Source of the DNA: Caldifarciminota bacterium | Lineage (GTDB): Bacteria; WOR-3; Hydrothermia; UBA1063; CAJXJZ01 | Length of the DNA stretch: 5,048 nucleotides | Direction: 5' to 3' | Assembly: GCA_027073945.1 (NCBI GenBank) | Contig: JALTEL010000656.1 | Span: 1 to 5,048 of the forward strand | Part shown: piece by piece, positions 1 to 5,048 of the stretch | Layout of the letters: each line of letters opens with the position of its first letter | Numbering within the stretch: position 1 is the stretch's first letter | The notes under the pieces: model-generated | Databases searched by the model: none | What the model was told of the DNA's origin: nothing | Seen by the model: only the letters and a program-made list of their open reading frames with translations | Translations under genes and position numbers: made by a program

Positions 1-1
1 T

Positions 2-508
2 ATAAAGAAGTTTCTTGCATTTGGGTTAAAATATAAGCCAAAGATTTTATATTTTTATTTGCCAATAGACAAGGATTTTCCTCTTAATCAGAAATCGCTA
101 GACAATATAAATAAGATTCCAATAAAAAAATTTTATAAAACTGAAGTAATAACACAAAGTGAAAACTTGTCATTGATTAAATCTCAAAACATGTATAATG
201 CATTTATACATATGAATAATGAGTTTAAAATAGGAAATCCAAATCTACATAGTGGGCTGATTATGTTAAACTTTGGTTTATATTTGTCGTTAAATAATAA
301 TTTACCTTTAAGTTTATATGGACTAGATGCTGGAGAAGGAGGTAATAAATATTATGATGGAAGAAAAACATTAAAAAATCCTGTACATGCAAGAGATAAA
401 AATAAACAGATGGCAGGTGATTTTTTAGAATATTTAGGTAAAAATTTTCCTCTATTCAAAAATTATTCATATTTCAAAAGTAATATTACAAAAGAAAAGG
501 CTAAATGA
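2..508 (+). CDS. C-terminal part of a putative glycosyltransferase (GT42 sialyltransferase-like), 5' end outside window
   Basis: The frame is open from base 2 to the TGA at 506-508 (168 codons), so the gene starts upstream. A TTG at 59 could serve as a start but has no Shine-Dalgarno sequence before it, and the frame continues through it. The visible protein is hydrophilic, with no obvious membrane segment. Its central part has an SG-x2-ML stretch, then a hydrophobic strand ending in LYGLD (Asp codon 326-328), then EGGNKYY, then a His in NPVHARDK (codon 386-388). This order recalls CMP-sialic-acid transferases of the Campylobacter Cst type (SG-x2-ML, GID, EGD, Tyr, then a catalytic His). However, the Asp-to-His spacing here is about 20 residues, which from memory is shorter than in CstII, and the tail is short. 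DUF115/MptE-like proteins are an alternative. That it is coding is fairly sure; the family is tentative. It is far more AT-rich than the downstream genes (25 G+C of 120 bases at 121-240 by hand count). Its stop overlaps the next start. Confidence 0.6.
   Translation: MKKFLAFGLKYKPKILYFYLPIDKDFPLNQKSLDNINKIPIKKFYKTEVITQSENLSLIKSQNMYNAFIHMNNEFKIGNPNLHSGLIMLNFGLYLSLNNNLPLSLYGLDAGEGGNKYYDGRKTLKNPVHARDKNKQMAGDFLEYLGKNFPLFKNYSYFKSNITKEKAK
495..500 (+). promoter_or_regulatory. Ribosome binding site of the aldolase gene, tandem ATG starts
   Basis: The AAAAGG at 495-500 lies inside the end of the upstream gene. Two ATG codons follow in tandem at 505 and 508. Spacing is 4 bases to the first and 7 to the second, so the second ATG is the better-placed start on spacing. 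The first gives an ATGA overlap with the upstream stop. The two choices differ by one Met. Confidence 0.45.
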
Positions 509-1275
509 TGGAATTAAAACAAAAATTAAAAAATAACACATTGACTTTGGGGTCATGGGTAACGATCGGGCATCCTGCCGTCATTGAAATTATGGCATCT
601 GCCGGATTTGAATGGCTTGTTATCGATATGGAACATACTTCGATTGACCTGTCGATGGCACAAATGTTAATAGCGACAATACAGGCACAAAACATCAAAG
701 CATTGGTACGTGTCAGTAAAAATGAAGAAGTGATCATCAAACGCATTTTGGATATGGGTGCGGATGGCATAGTGGTACCTATGGTAAAATCACAAGCAGA
801 TGCATTGGAAGCTATTGATTACGCCAAGTATCCCCCGGAAGGTAAAAGAGGGGTAGGTCTGTTTCGTGCGCAGAAATATGGTTTGGGATTTGAGGAGTAT
901 AAAAAGTGGGTGGATGAAGAGCTTGTTATTATTGCCCAGATTGAACACATCGATGCAGTCGAGAATATTGAAGAGATCATTACTACAGAAGGTATTGACG
1001 GTGTGATTATTGGTCCCTATGACTTGTCAGGTTCGATGGGCTTTCCTGGAGATTATCATAGGGAAGATGTTAAGAATGCTATCGAGAAAGTATTACAGGT
1101 ATGTAAAGTAAATAATTTTCCATCAGGATTTCATGTTATTGAATCTGACCCTGAAAAGCTGCAGCAGCGAATAGAAGAAGGCTGTACATTTTTAGCTTAT
1201 AGCCTTGACTTTTTCTTTTTGGGAGACAGTGCCAGGGCTGGAATGAAAACGATTAAAGGAGCATTAGACAAATGA
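505..1275 (+). CDS. HpcH/HpaI family class II pyruvate aldolase
   Basis: This gene encodes a 256-residue TIM-barrel aldolase of the family that includes HpaI (4-hydroxy-2-oxo-heptanedioate aldolase), GarL and RhmA. These divalent-metal enzymes reversibly join pyruvate to an aldehyde to give a 4-hydroxy-2-keto acid. The expected residues are present: His44 in the VIDMEH motif (catalytic base), Arg69 (pyruvate binding), Gln145 and Glu147 in AQIE, and Asp173 in the GPYDLS motif (Glu and Asp are the metal ligands). The PPEGKRG loop (110-116) is also typical. Length is normal and there is no signal peptide, so it is cytoplasmic. Its start overlaps the upstream stop (ATGA, 505-508) and its stop overlaps the KdsB-like start (ATGA, 1272-1275), which suggests translational coupling. 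Members of this family are usually catabolic; beside a CMP-sugar synthetase, a synthetic role making a 2-keto-3-deoxy sugar acid is more likely (inference). The aldehyde substrate cannot be told from sequence. Confidence 0.93.
   Translation: MMELKQKLKNNTLTLGSWVTIGHPAVIEIMASAGFEWLVIDMEHTSIDLSMAQMLIATIQAQNIKALVRVSKNEEVIIKRILDMGADGIVVPMVKSQADALEAIDYAKYPPEGKRGVGLFRAQKYGLGFEEYKKWVDEELVIIAQIEHIDAVENIEEIITTEGIDGVIIGPYDLSGSMGFPGDYHREDVKNAIEKVLQVCKVNNFPSGFHVIESDPEKLQQRIEEGCTFLAYSLDFFFLGDSARAGMKTIKGALDK
1255..1261 (+). promoter_or_regulatory. Strong Shine-Dalgarno for the KdsB-like gene
   Basis: AAAGGAG lies 10 bases before the ATG at 1272, within the last codons of the aldolase gene. It is one of the best Shine-Dalgarno matches in the window and supports ATG 1272 as the true start despite the 4-base overlap. 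Confidence 0.6.
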
Positions 1276-2045
1276 ATATTATTTCAATAATACCGGCAAG
1301 AATGGGGTCAAGCAGATTTCCCGGAAAACCAATGGCAGATCTTTTGGGGATGCCTATGATAGGGCATGTGTATAAACGTGTGAAAATGAGTGAATTGTTA
1401 ACGGAAGTTTATGTTGCCACCTGCGATAAAGAGATATATGACTATATCGAATCTATCGGCGGAAAAGCCGTTATGACCAGCGACTGTCATGAACGGTGTT
1501 CAGACCGCTGTGCCGAAGCGATGCTGAAAATTGAACAGGGTGAAAACATTAAAGTAGATATGATGGTTATGGTACAGGGAGACGAGCCGTTGACATTCCC
1601 CCAAATGATCGATGAAGCTGTTCAGCCTATGTTAGAAGATGAAACGGTAAAGATTACGAATCTTGTCGCAGACCTGCATACTGTAGAAGAGTTTGAAGAC
1701 CCCAATGAGGTTAAGGTAGTTATGGACCTACAGGGTAATGCACTTTATTTTTCCAGGGAACCGGTTCCAAGCCGAAAAAAAGGTGCTTTAGATGTCCCTA
1801 TGAAGAAACAGGTGTGTGTTATTCCTTTTAGTAGGGATTTTTTACTTGAATACAATGAAATGGAGCCAACCCCTTTGGAAATTATTGAGTCTGTTGATAT
1901 GATGCGAATTCTTGAAAATGGCATGGATGTTAAAATGGTTCCTACAGAGCATGAGACAAAAGCGGTAGATACGACTGAAGATTTGGAACGCGTTAAAGAG
2001 ATGATGCTCTCAGACAGTCTATGTAAAAAATATTTAAATTTCTAA
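1272..2045 (+). CDS. KdsB-like CMP-sugar-acid cytidylyltransferase, divergent subfamily
   Basis: This 257-residue protein belongs to the CMP-Kdo synthetase (KdsB) branch of nucleotidyltransferases, which transfer CMP from CTP to the anomeric hydroxyl of a 2-keto-3-deoxy sugar acid. The N-terminal CTP-binding loop is IPARMGSSRFPGK (7-19). VQGDEP (101-106) and VDTTEDLE (232-239) carry the metal-binding aspartates Asp104 and Asp233. NEVKVV (145-150), ALYFSR (157-162) and EPTPLEIIE (198-206) also match KdsB. Two regions differ. The usual H-x-S-G-T-[DE]-R segment is HERCSDR (73-79), with cysteines at 72, 76 and 80. The segment that reads GIYGY in typical KdsB is VCVIPF (181-186). This suggests a ligand other than Kdo, or an altered binding mode (inference). 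Length is close to the usual 245-260. The start overlaps the aldolase stop by four bases. Cytidylyltransferase activity is well supported; the sugar acid is unknown. Confidence 0.88.
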   Translation: MNIISIIPARMGSSRFPGKPMADLLGMPMIGHVYKRVKMSELLTEVYVATCDKEIYDYIESIGGKAVMTSDCHERCSDRCAEAMLKIEQGENIKVDMMVMVQGDEPLTFPQMIDEAVQPMLEDETVKITNLVADLHTVEEFEDPNEVKVVMDLQGNALYFSREPVPSRKKGALDVPMKKQVCVIPFSRDFLLEYNEMEPTPLEIIESVDMMRILENGMDVKMVPTEHETKAVDTTEDLERVKEMMLSDSLCKKYLNF

Positions 2046-2053
2046 AAATAAAT

Positions 2054-2059
2054 GAAGGT
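2054..2059 (+). promoter_or_regulatory. Ribosome binding site in the 20-base gap before the dehydrogenase gene
   Basis: GAAGGT lies 6 bases before ATG 2066 and supports that start. The gap from 2046 to 2065 is the widest between genes in the window. It shows no hairpin with a T-tract and no clear promoter, so the transcript probably continues through it. Confidence 0.5.
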
Positions 2060-2065
2060 AACCGA

Positions 2066-2986
2066 ATGAAAATTGCAGCGACATCACCCTCTTTTTCAAA
2101 GAACAGGGTTTTGCAGAATGAAATGTACAAATATTTTCCTGATGCCAAGCTCAATCTTGAAGGCAAACGGTTTAACAAAAAAGAATTGATCGCATATATT
2201 AAAGATGCCGATGCAGTAATTGTAGGGCTTGAACCGGTAGATGAGGAAGTGCTGGAAGCATGTCCAAACCTTAAAATCATTTCAAAGTATGGAGTGGGAC
2301 TCAACAATATTGATCTGGATGCCTGTCAAAAAAGAGGGGTGGCCATTGGGTGGACTGGTGGTGTCAACAAGCTTTCGGTTGCGGAGATGGCGCTTGGTTA
2401 TATGCTGATGTTGGCAAGGAATCTGTATGTGACCTCCAATGAGCTTAAAAATGGCATATGGAATAAAAGTGGCGGTTTTCAGTTAAGCGGAAAAACAGTT
2501 GGTATTGTTGGTGTAGGACATATAGGAAAGGAGCTTGTAAGACTTCTAAAACCTTTTGGTTGCAAGATTTTAGTGAATGATATCGTTGATCAGACAGATT
2601 ATTATGCAGAGCATGGGCTCATAGAAGTGAGCAAAGAAGAGTTGTATGAAAAATCAGATTTTATTACGCTTCATGTACCTTTTGATGAAACAACTGAAAA
2701 TATGATTACCCTGGAAGAATTAGAGAAAATGAAGTCGAGTGCCTACCTTCTAAACAGTGCTAGAGGTGGTCTGATCCAAGAAGACGATCTAAAAACAGCT
2801 TTGCAGAAAGGCATGATCGCCGGTGCAGCTATCGATGCTTATGCCGAAGAACCGCCAACAGACAAAGACTTTTTAGCACTTCCAAATCTCATTTGTACGC
2901 CTCATATCGGCGGAAATGCAAAAGAAGCAGTTGAAGCAATGGGGATGAGTGCTATTGAGCATTTAAGAGAATTTTATGATTTGTGA
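2066..2986 (+). CDS. NAD-dependent D-2-hydroxyacid dehydrogenase, phosphoglycerate dehydrogenase-like
   Basis: This 306-residue protein is a D-isomer-specific 2-hydroxyacid dehydrogenase, interconverting a 2-hydroxy acid and a 2-keto acid with NAD(H). The substrate-binding loop is KYGVGLNNID (74-83). The Rossmann motif GVGHIG is at 149-154, with Asp172 at the end of the next strand, which favours NAD over NADP. The catalytic triad is complete: Arg233 in NSARGG, Glu262 in AEEPP, and His280 in TPHIGG. The protein has only the catalytic and nucleotide-binding domains and lacks the C-terminal ACT or ASB regulatory domains of many serine-pathway SerA enzymes. With its place inside a sugar-acid operon, this argues against a housekeeping serA. 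It could oxidise or reduce a sugar-acid precursor or the 2-keto acid itself; the substrate is not readable from sequence. It sits 20 bases after the KdsB-like gene and 9 bases before the epimerase gene. Confidence 0.9.
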   Translation: MKIAATSPSFSKNRVLQNEMYKYFPDAKLNLEGKRFNKKELIAYIKDADAVIVGLEPVDEEVLEACPNLKIISKYGVGLNNIDLDACQKRGVAIGWTGGVNKLSVAEMALGYMLMLARNLYVTSNELKNGIWNKSGGFQLSGKTVGIVGVGHIGKELVRLLKPFGCKILVNDIVDQTDYYAEHGLIEVSKEELYEKSDFITLHVPFDETTENMITLEELEKMKSSAYLLNSARGGLIQEDDLKTALQKGMIAGAAIDAYAEEPPTDKDFLALPNLICTPHIGGNAKEAVEAMGMSAIEHLREFYDL

Positions 2987-2995
2987 GAGATAGCT

Positions 2996-3913
2996 ATGTT
3001 GACAGGAAAAAAAGCAGTAATATTTGGAGGAAGTGGTTTTCTCGGTTCCTATGTGGCCGATGAACTGACACGCCGGGGATGCCAGGTGATAATTGCCGAT
3101 ATGACTGCATACAATTTTCTTAACCCCACACAGCAATTTGTCGAATGTGATATCATGAACAGTGAACAGGTTAAAGAAATTGTGAACGGTTCGGATTATG
3201 TATACAATTTTGTGGCGGTGGCAAATCTGGATGAAGCCATTCACAAGCCGTTGATGACAATGCAGGTAAATGTGATGGGGCATCTTAATGTGTTGGAAGC
3301 CTGCAGGGAAGCCAGGAGTATAGAGCGTGTTGTGTATGCCAGCAGCGCTTATGCTCTGAGCAGCGAAGGATCTTTTTACGGGATCAGCAAACAGACTTCT
3401 GAAAAGCTAACTGAAGAGTTTTTTCATCGTTATGGTCTAAAATACACTGTGATCCGTTACGGTTCTCTGTATGGTGAACGTGCAAGCCATAACAACTACA
3501 TTTACAATCTTCTTGTCGATGCGATCAAGTCAGGAGAATTACATTATAAGGGAGATGGAGAGGATCTCAGGGAATATATTCACGCTGCAGATGCAGCAAA
3601 GCTTTCGGTAGATATTTTGCAAGAAAGACAATATGAAAATGAACACATTATATTGACGGGTATTGAAAAGTTGAAGCGGATAGAACTGCTTACCATGATC
3701 AATGAGATCATGCAGGACAAGCTGGATATTAAACAATTGAACAGTGATAATATGGGACACTACAAAATTACACCATACTCTTTTCACCCTACAGTTGCCA
3801 AAAAATTGGTTGCAAATCCCTATATTGATCTTGGGCAGGGGCTTCTGGAATGCATACAGCAGATACACAAAGAGATGGACAGTGAAATGGGAAACACAGA
3901 AAATGACAGATGA
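2996..3913 (+). CDS. NAD-dependent epimerase/dehydratase (extended SDR)
   Basis: This 305-residue protein is an extended short-chain dehydrogenase of the kind that modifies nucleotide sugars. The N-terminal dinucleotide-binding motif is GGSGFLG (11-17), and Asp35 after the second strand suggests NAD. YNFVAVAN (70-77) corresponds to the fourth-strand motif. The catalytic set is Ser117 (in YASSAY), Tyr128 and Lys132 (YGISK). RYGSLYGER follows in the position of the family's R-x-x-N-x-Y-G-P motif. The C-terminal half forms the substrate lobe and decides the reaction, which cannot be assigned: 4-epimerase, 4,6-dehydratase and 4-dehydrogenase/reductase are all possible. Start ATG 2996 follows a GAGAGA stretch (2985-2990). 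The last 11 bases overlap the cyclase-family gene. In context it probably prepares or tailors the sugar that becomes the aldehyde partner or precursor of the ulosonic acid (inference). Confidence 0.88.
   Translation: MLTGKKAVIFGGSGFLGSYVADELTRRGCQVIIADMTAYNFLNPTQQFVECDIMNSEQVKEIVNGSDYVYNFVAVANLDEAIHKPLMTMQVNVMGHLNVLEACREARSIERVVYASSAYALSSEGSFYGISKQTSEKLTEEFFHRYGLKYTVIRYGSLYGERASHNNYIYNLLVDAIKSGELHYKGDGEDLREYIHAADAAKLSVDILQERQYENEHIILTGIEKLKRIELLTMINEIMQDKLDIKQLNSDNMGHYKITPYSFHPTVAKKLVANPYIDLGQGLLECIQQIHKEMDSEMGNTENDR
3889..3892 (+). promoter_or_regulatory. Probable ribosome binding site deciding the cyclase-family start
   Basis: GGGA lies 10 bases before ATG 3903. The same frame is open back to ATG 3744, but the extra 53 residues overlap the epimerase gene, do not resemble the cyclase family and have no family motif. 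ATG 3903 is therefore the preferred start. Confidence 0.4.
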
Positions 3914-4580
3914 TAAATTCATTTTTCTTTCATACCTTTTAGATAAGAACACACCAACGTATGGTAATCGAAACAGATTTGAGCAGATTAAAAAGAGTGA
4001 TATTTCAACTGGAGCCATTGCCAATGATACTTTTATTGAAACAACGGTACACATAGGTACACATATTGATATGCCGTACCATTTTTATGAAAACGGCCAA
4101 ACTGTTGAAGATTATGATGCCGTGTTCTGGGTATTTGAAAAGCCATTGATTGTAGAGATAGAGCAGGGTGACCTGATTGTCAATGAAAAGTTGATTGACA
4201 AACTTTCCGGTATTACGGATGAAGGGTATGACCTTTTAATGGTTAAAACGGGCATTTGTCATAAACGGATTGATCAGGATTTCTGGGAACGAAACTACGG
4301 GTTTCACCCTGATGTTTACGATTTTTTGATTTCAAAGTTTAAAGCTCTGAGGGTTTTCGGATTTGACTCCATTTCTGTTTCAAGTATACAGAACCGCACT
4401 TTGGGAAGAGAAGCGCATAAACGTTTTTTAAATCCTGATAGACCTCTTCTGCTTTTGGAAGATATGGATCTGAGAAATGTGAATCAGGATACGAATTTTA
4501 AGCGCATTATTGTTGCTCCGATGAGAATAGCAGAGTGTGATGGTCTGCCCTGTACCGTATTGGGAGAATTGAATGATTAA
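3903..4580 (+). CDS. Cyclase-family metal-dependent hydrolase (kynurenine formamidase-like)
   Basis: From ATG 3903 the protein has 225 residues, close to the usual length of the cyclase family (Pfam Cyclase; KynB-type arylformamidases). The metal-binding signature H-x-G-T-H-x-D-x-P-x-H is intact: His50, His54, Asp56 and His60 in VHIGTHIDMPYH. KTG (115-117) and GFDSISV (153-159) match the internal family motifs. GREAHKRFL with His172, followed by LLLEDMDL with Glu186, corresponds to the second catalytic and metal-ligand region. The family hydrolyses amides, esters or lactones with zinc or manganese. Tryptophan breakdown is unlikely here because no other kynurenine gene is near. In a sugar-acid operon it could open a lactone or remove an acyl group such as N-formyl (inference). 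Its start overlaps the epimerase by 11 bases and its end overlaps the HAD gene by 8. There is no signal peptide, so it acts in the cytoplasm. Confidence 0.85.
   Translation: MTDDKFIFLSYLLDKNTPTYGNRNRFEQIKKSDISTGAIANDTFIETTVHIGTHIDMPYHFYENGQTVEDYDAVFWVFEKPLIVEIEQGDLIVNEKLIDKLSGITDEGYDLLMVKTGICHKRIDQDFWERNYGFHPDVYDFLISKFKALRVFGFDSISVSSIQNRTLGREAHKRFLNPDRPLLLLEDMDLRNVNQDTNFKRIIVAPMRIAECDGLPCTVLGELND
4562..4566 (+). promoter_or_regulatory. Ribosome binding site of the HAD phosphatase gene
   Basis: GGGAG lies 6 bases before ATG 4573, inside the last codons of the cyclase-family gene. It supports that start and points to coupled translation of the overlapping pair. Confidence 0.6.
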
Positions 4581-5048
4581 AACCATATTGTTTGATTTTG
4601 ACGGTGTTATTTTGGATTCGATGAAAATAAAGAGAGAGGGGTTTGAAAGTATTTTTTCAGAATTTCCAGACGATGAGGTAAAAAAGATAGCAGCGTATCA
4701 TGATGCAAATGGTGGTGTATCGCGTTTTGAGAAAATAAGATATTTTTTTAACCATATTCTTGACAGAGAAATAGATGATGAAACCGTACAGAAATATGCA
4801 GACAGGTTTGCTGTGGCTATAGAAGAAAACTTAAAAGATTCAGAGAATCTTATTGGGGAAACGGTGCAATTTATTCAAACGAACTATCAACAGTACAATA
4901 TGCATATTGTCTCCGGTGCAGAACATCATGAATTGAATGCACTTTGTAAGCTGTTTGATTTGAAAAAATATTTTTTAAGTATTGAAGGTTCTCCTGTCAA
5001 AAAAAGTATTTTAATAAAAAATATTTTAAATAAATATGGATATGACAA
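4573..5048 (+). CDS. HAD-superfamily phosphatase, 3' end outside window
   Basis: ATG 4573 opens a frame that runs without a stop to the window end (158 full codons). It has the HAD motif I DFDGV with nucleophile Asp8 and acid/base Asp10 almost at the N-terminus, as in the phosphoglycolate phosphatase/beta-phosphoglucomutase group. Residues 17 to about 95 form a helical cap containing YHDANGGVSRFEKIRYFF (42-59), a stretch I associate with HAD proteins in surface-polysaccharide loci (from memory). Motif II is Ser114 in IVSGAE. A lysine at 143 or 144 (SPVKKS) is the likely motif III. Motif IV aspartates lie beyond the window. The probable reaction is hydrolysis of a sugar phosphate, analogous to the Kdo-8-phosphate or sialic-acid-9-phosphate phosphatase step before CMP activation (inference). 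It overlaps the cyclase-family gene by 8 bases. The fragment becomes more AT-rich towards the window end. Confidence 0.88.
   Translation, partial: MIKTILFDFDGVILDSMKIKREGFESIFSEFPDDEVKKIAAYHDANGGVSRFEKIRYFFNHILDREIDDETVQKYADRFAVAIEENLKDSENLIGETVQFIQTNYQQYNMHIVSGAEHHELNALCKLFDLKKYFLSIEGSPVKKSILIKNILNKYGYD

Noticed and set aside
501..770. 89-codon open frame on the - strand opposite the aldolase
   Set aside because: No recognisable motif, and the + strand aldolase explains the region completely.
1272..2045. Canonical kdsB for lipid A-core Kdo
   Set aside because: The changed HERCSDR and VCVIPF segments and the lack of Kdo pathway neighbours make a specialised paralogue more likely.
1993..2307. 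104-codon open frame on the - strand across the KdsB-like/dehydrogenase junction
   Set aside because: Low-complexity serine-rich translation without motifs, overlapping two well-supported genes on the + strand.
2066..2986. Housekeeping serA (serine biosynthesis)
   Set aside because: The catalytic core fits, but there is no ACT or ASB domain and the gene sits inside a surface-sugar operon, so a pathway-specific hydroxyacid dehydrogenase is preferred. SerA activity is not excluded.
3694..3712. Perfect 7-base inverted repeat (CATGATC, 5-base loop, GATCATG), a possible terminator or operator
   Set aside because: It lies inside the epimerase coding sequence (MINEIM codons), is not G+C-rich enough for a strong stem and has no T-tract after it. 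It is probably a coding coincidence.
3744..3902. N-terminal extension of the cyclase-family protein from ATG 3744
   Set aside because: It overlaps the epimerase by 170 bases, has no family similarity, and ATG 3903 gives the normal family length.
3539..4054. 171-codon open frame on the - strand
   Set aside because: It lies opposite two genes with full family motifs, has no family resemblance and spans their junction. It is an antisense shadow.

Overview
The window is an AT-rich, gene-dense stretch of bacterial DNA in which every recognisable gene lies on the + strand. It carries five complete genes and two partial ones at the edges. Neighbouring genes overlap by 4 to 11 bases or are separated by 20 bases or fewer, and most starts have a purine-rich Shine-Dalgarno-like sequence. 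This is the layout of one polycistronic operon. Composition, Shine-Dalgarno use and gene content fit a surface-polysaccharide (LPS, O-antigen or capsule) locus of a Gram-negative bacterium. A Campylobacterota member such as the Sulfurimonas/Sulfurovum group is my best guess, but this is an impression and not a demonstrated assignment.

Layout: (1) positions 2-508, the C-terminal part of a very AT-rich gene whose motifs resemble CMP-sialic-acid-type glycosyltransferases (GT42-like, tentative). (2) 505-1275, a class II pyruvate aldolase of the HpcH/HpaI family with all expected catalytic residues. (3) 1272-2045, a cytidylyltransferase related to CMP-Kdo synthetase (KdsB) with altered substrate-region motifs. 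(4) 2066-2986, an NAD-dependent D-2-hydroxyacid dehydrogenase. (5) 2996-3913, an extended short-chain NAD-dependent epimerase/dehydratase. (6) 3903-4580, a cyclase-family (kynurenine formamidase-like) metal hydrolase. (7) 4573 to the window end, the N-terminal part of a HAD-superfamily phosphatase. There is no RNA gene, mobile element, CRISPR array or convincing terminator, and no gene-free stretch above about 20 bases.

Taken together, the operon looks like a pathway that makes and activates a 2-keto-3-deoxy sugar acid (ulosonic acid). The HpaI-type aldolase could join pyruvate to an aldehyde, replacing the PEP-dependent KdsA/NeuB synthases of the Kdo and sialic-acid routes. The KdsB-like enzyme would attach CMP. 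The dehydrogenase, epimerase, hydrolase and phosphatase would make or tailor the precursor, and the upstream transferase-like protein could add the product to a glycan. The enzyme families are well supported. The combined pathway, its product and the order of steps are inference. This combination is the most interesting feature of the window and may be an uncharacterised CMP-ulosonate pathway.
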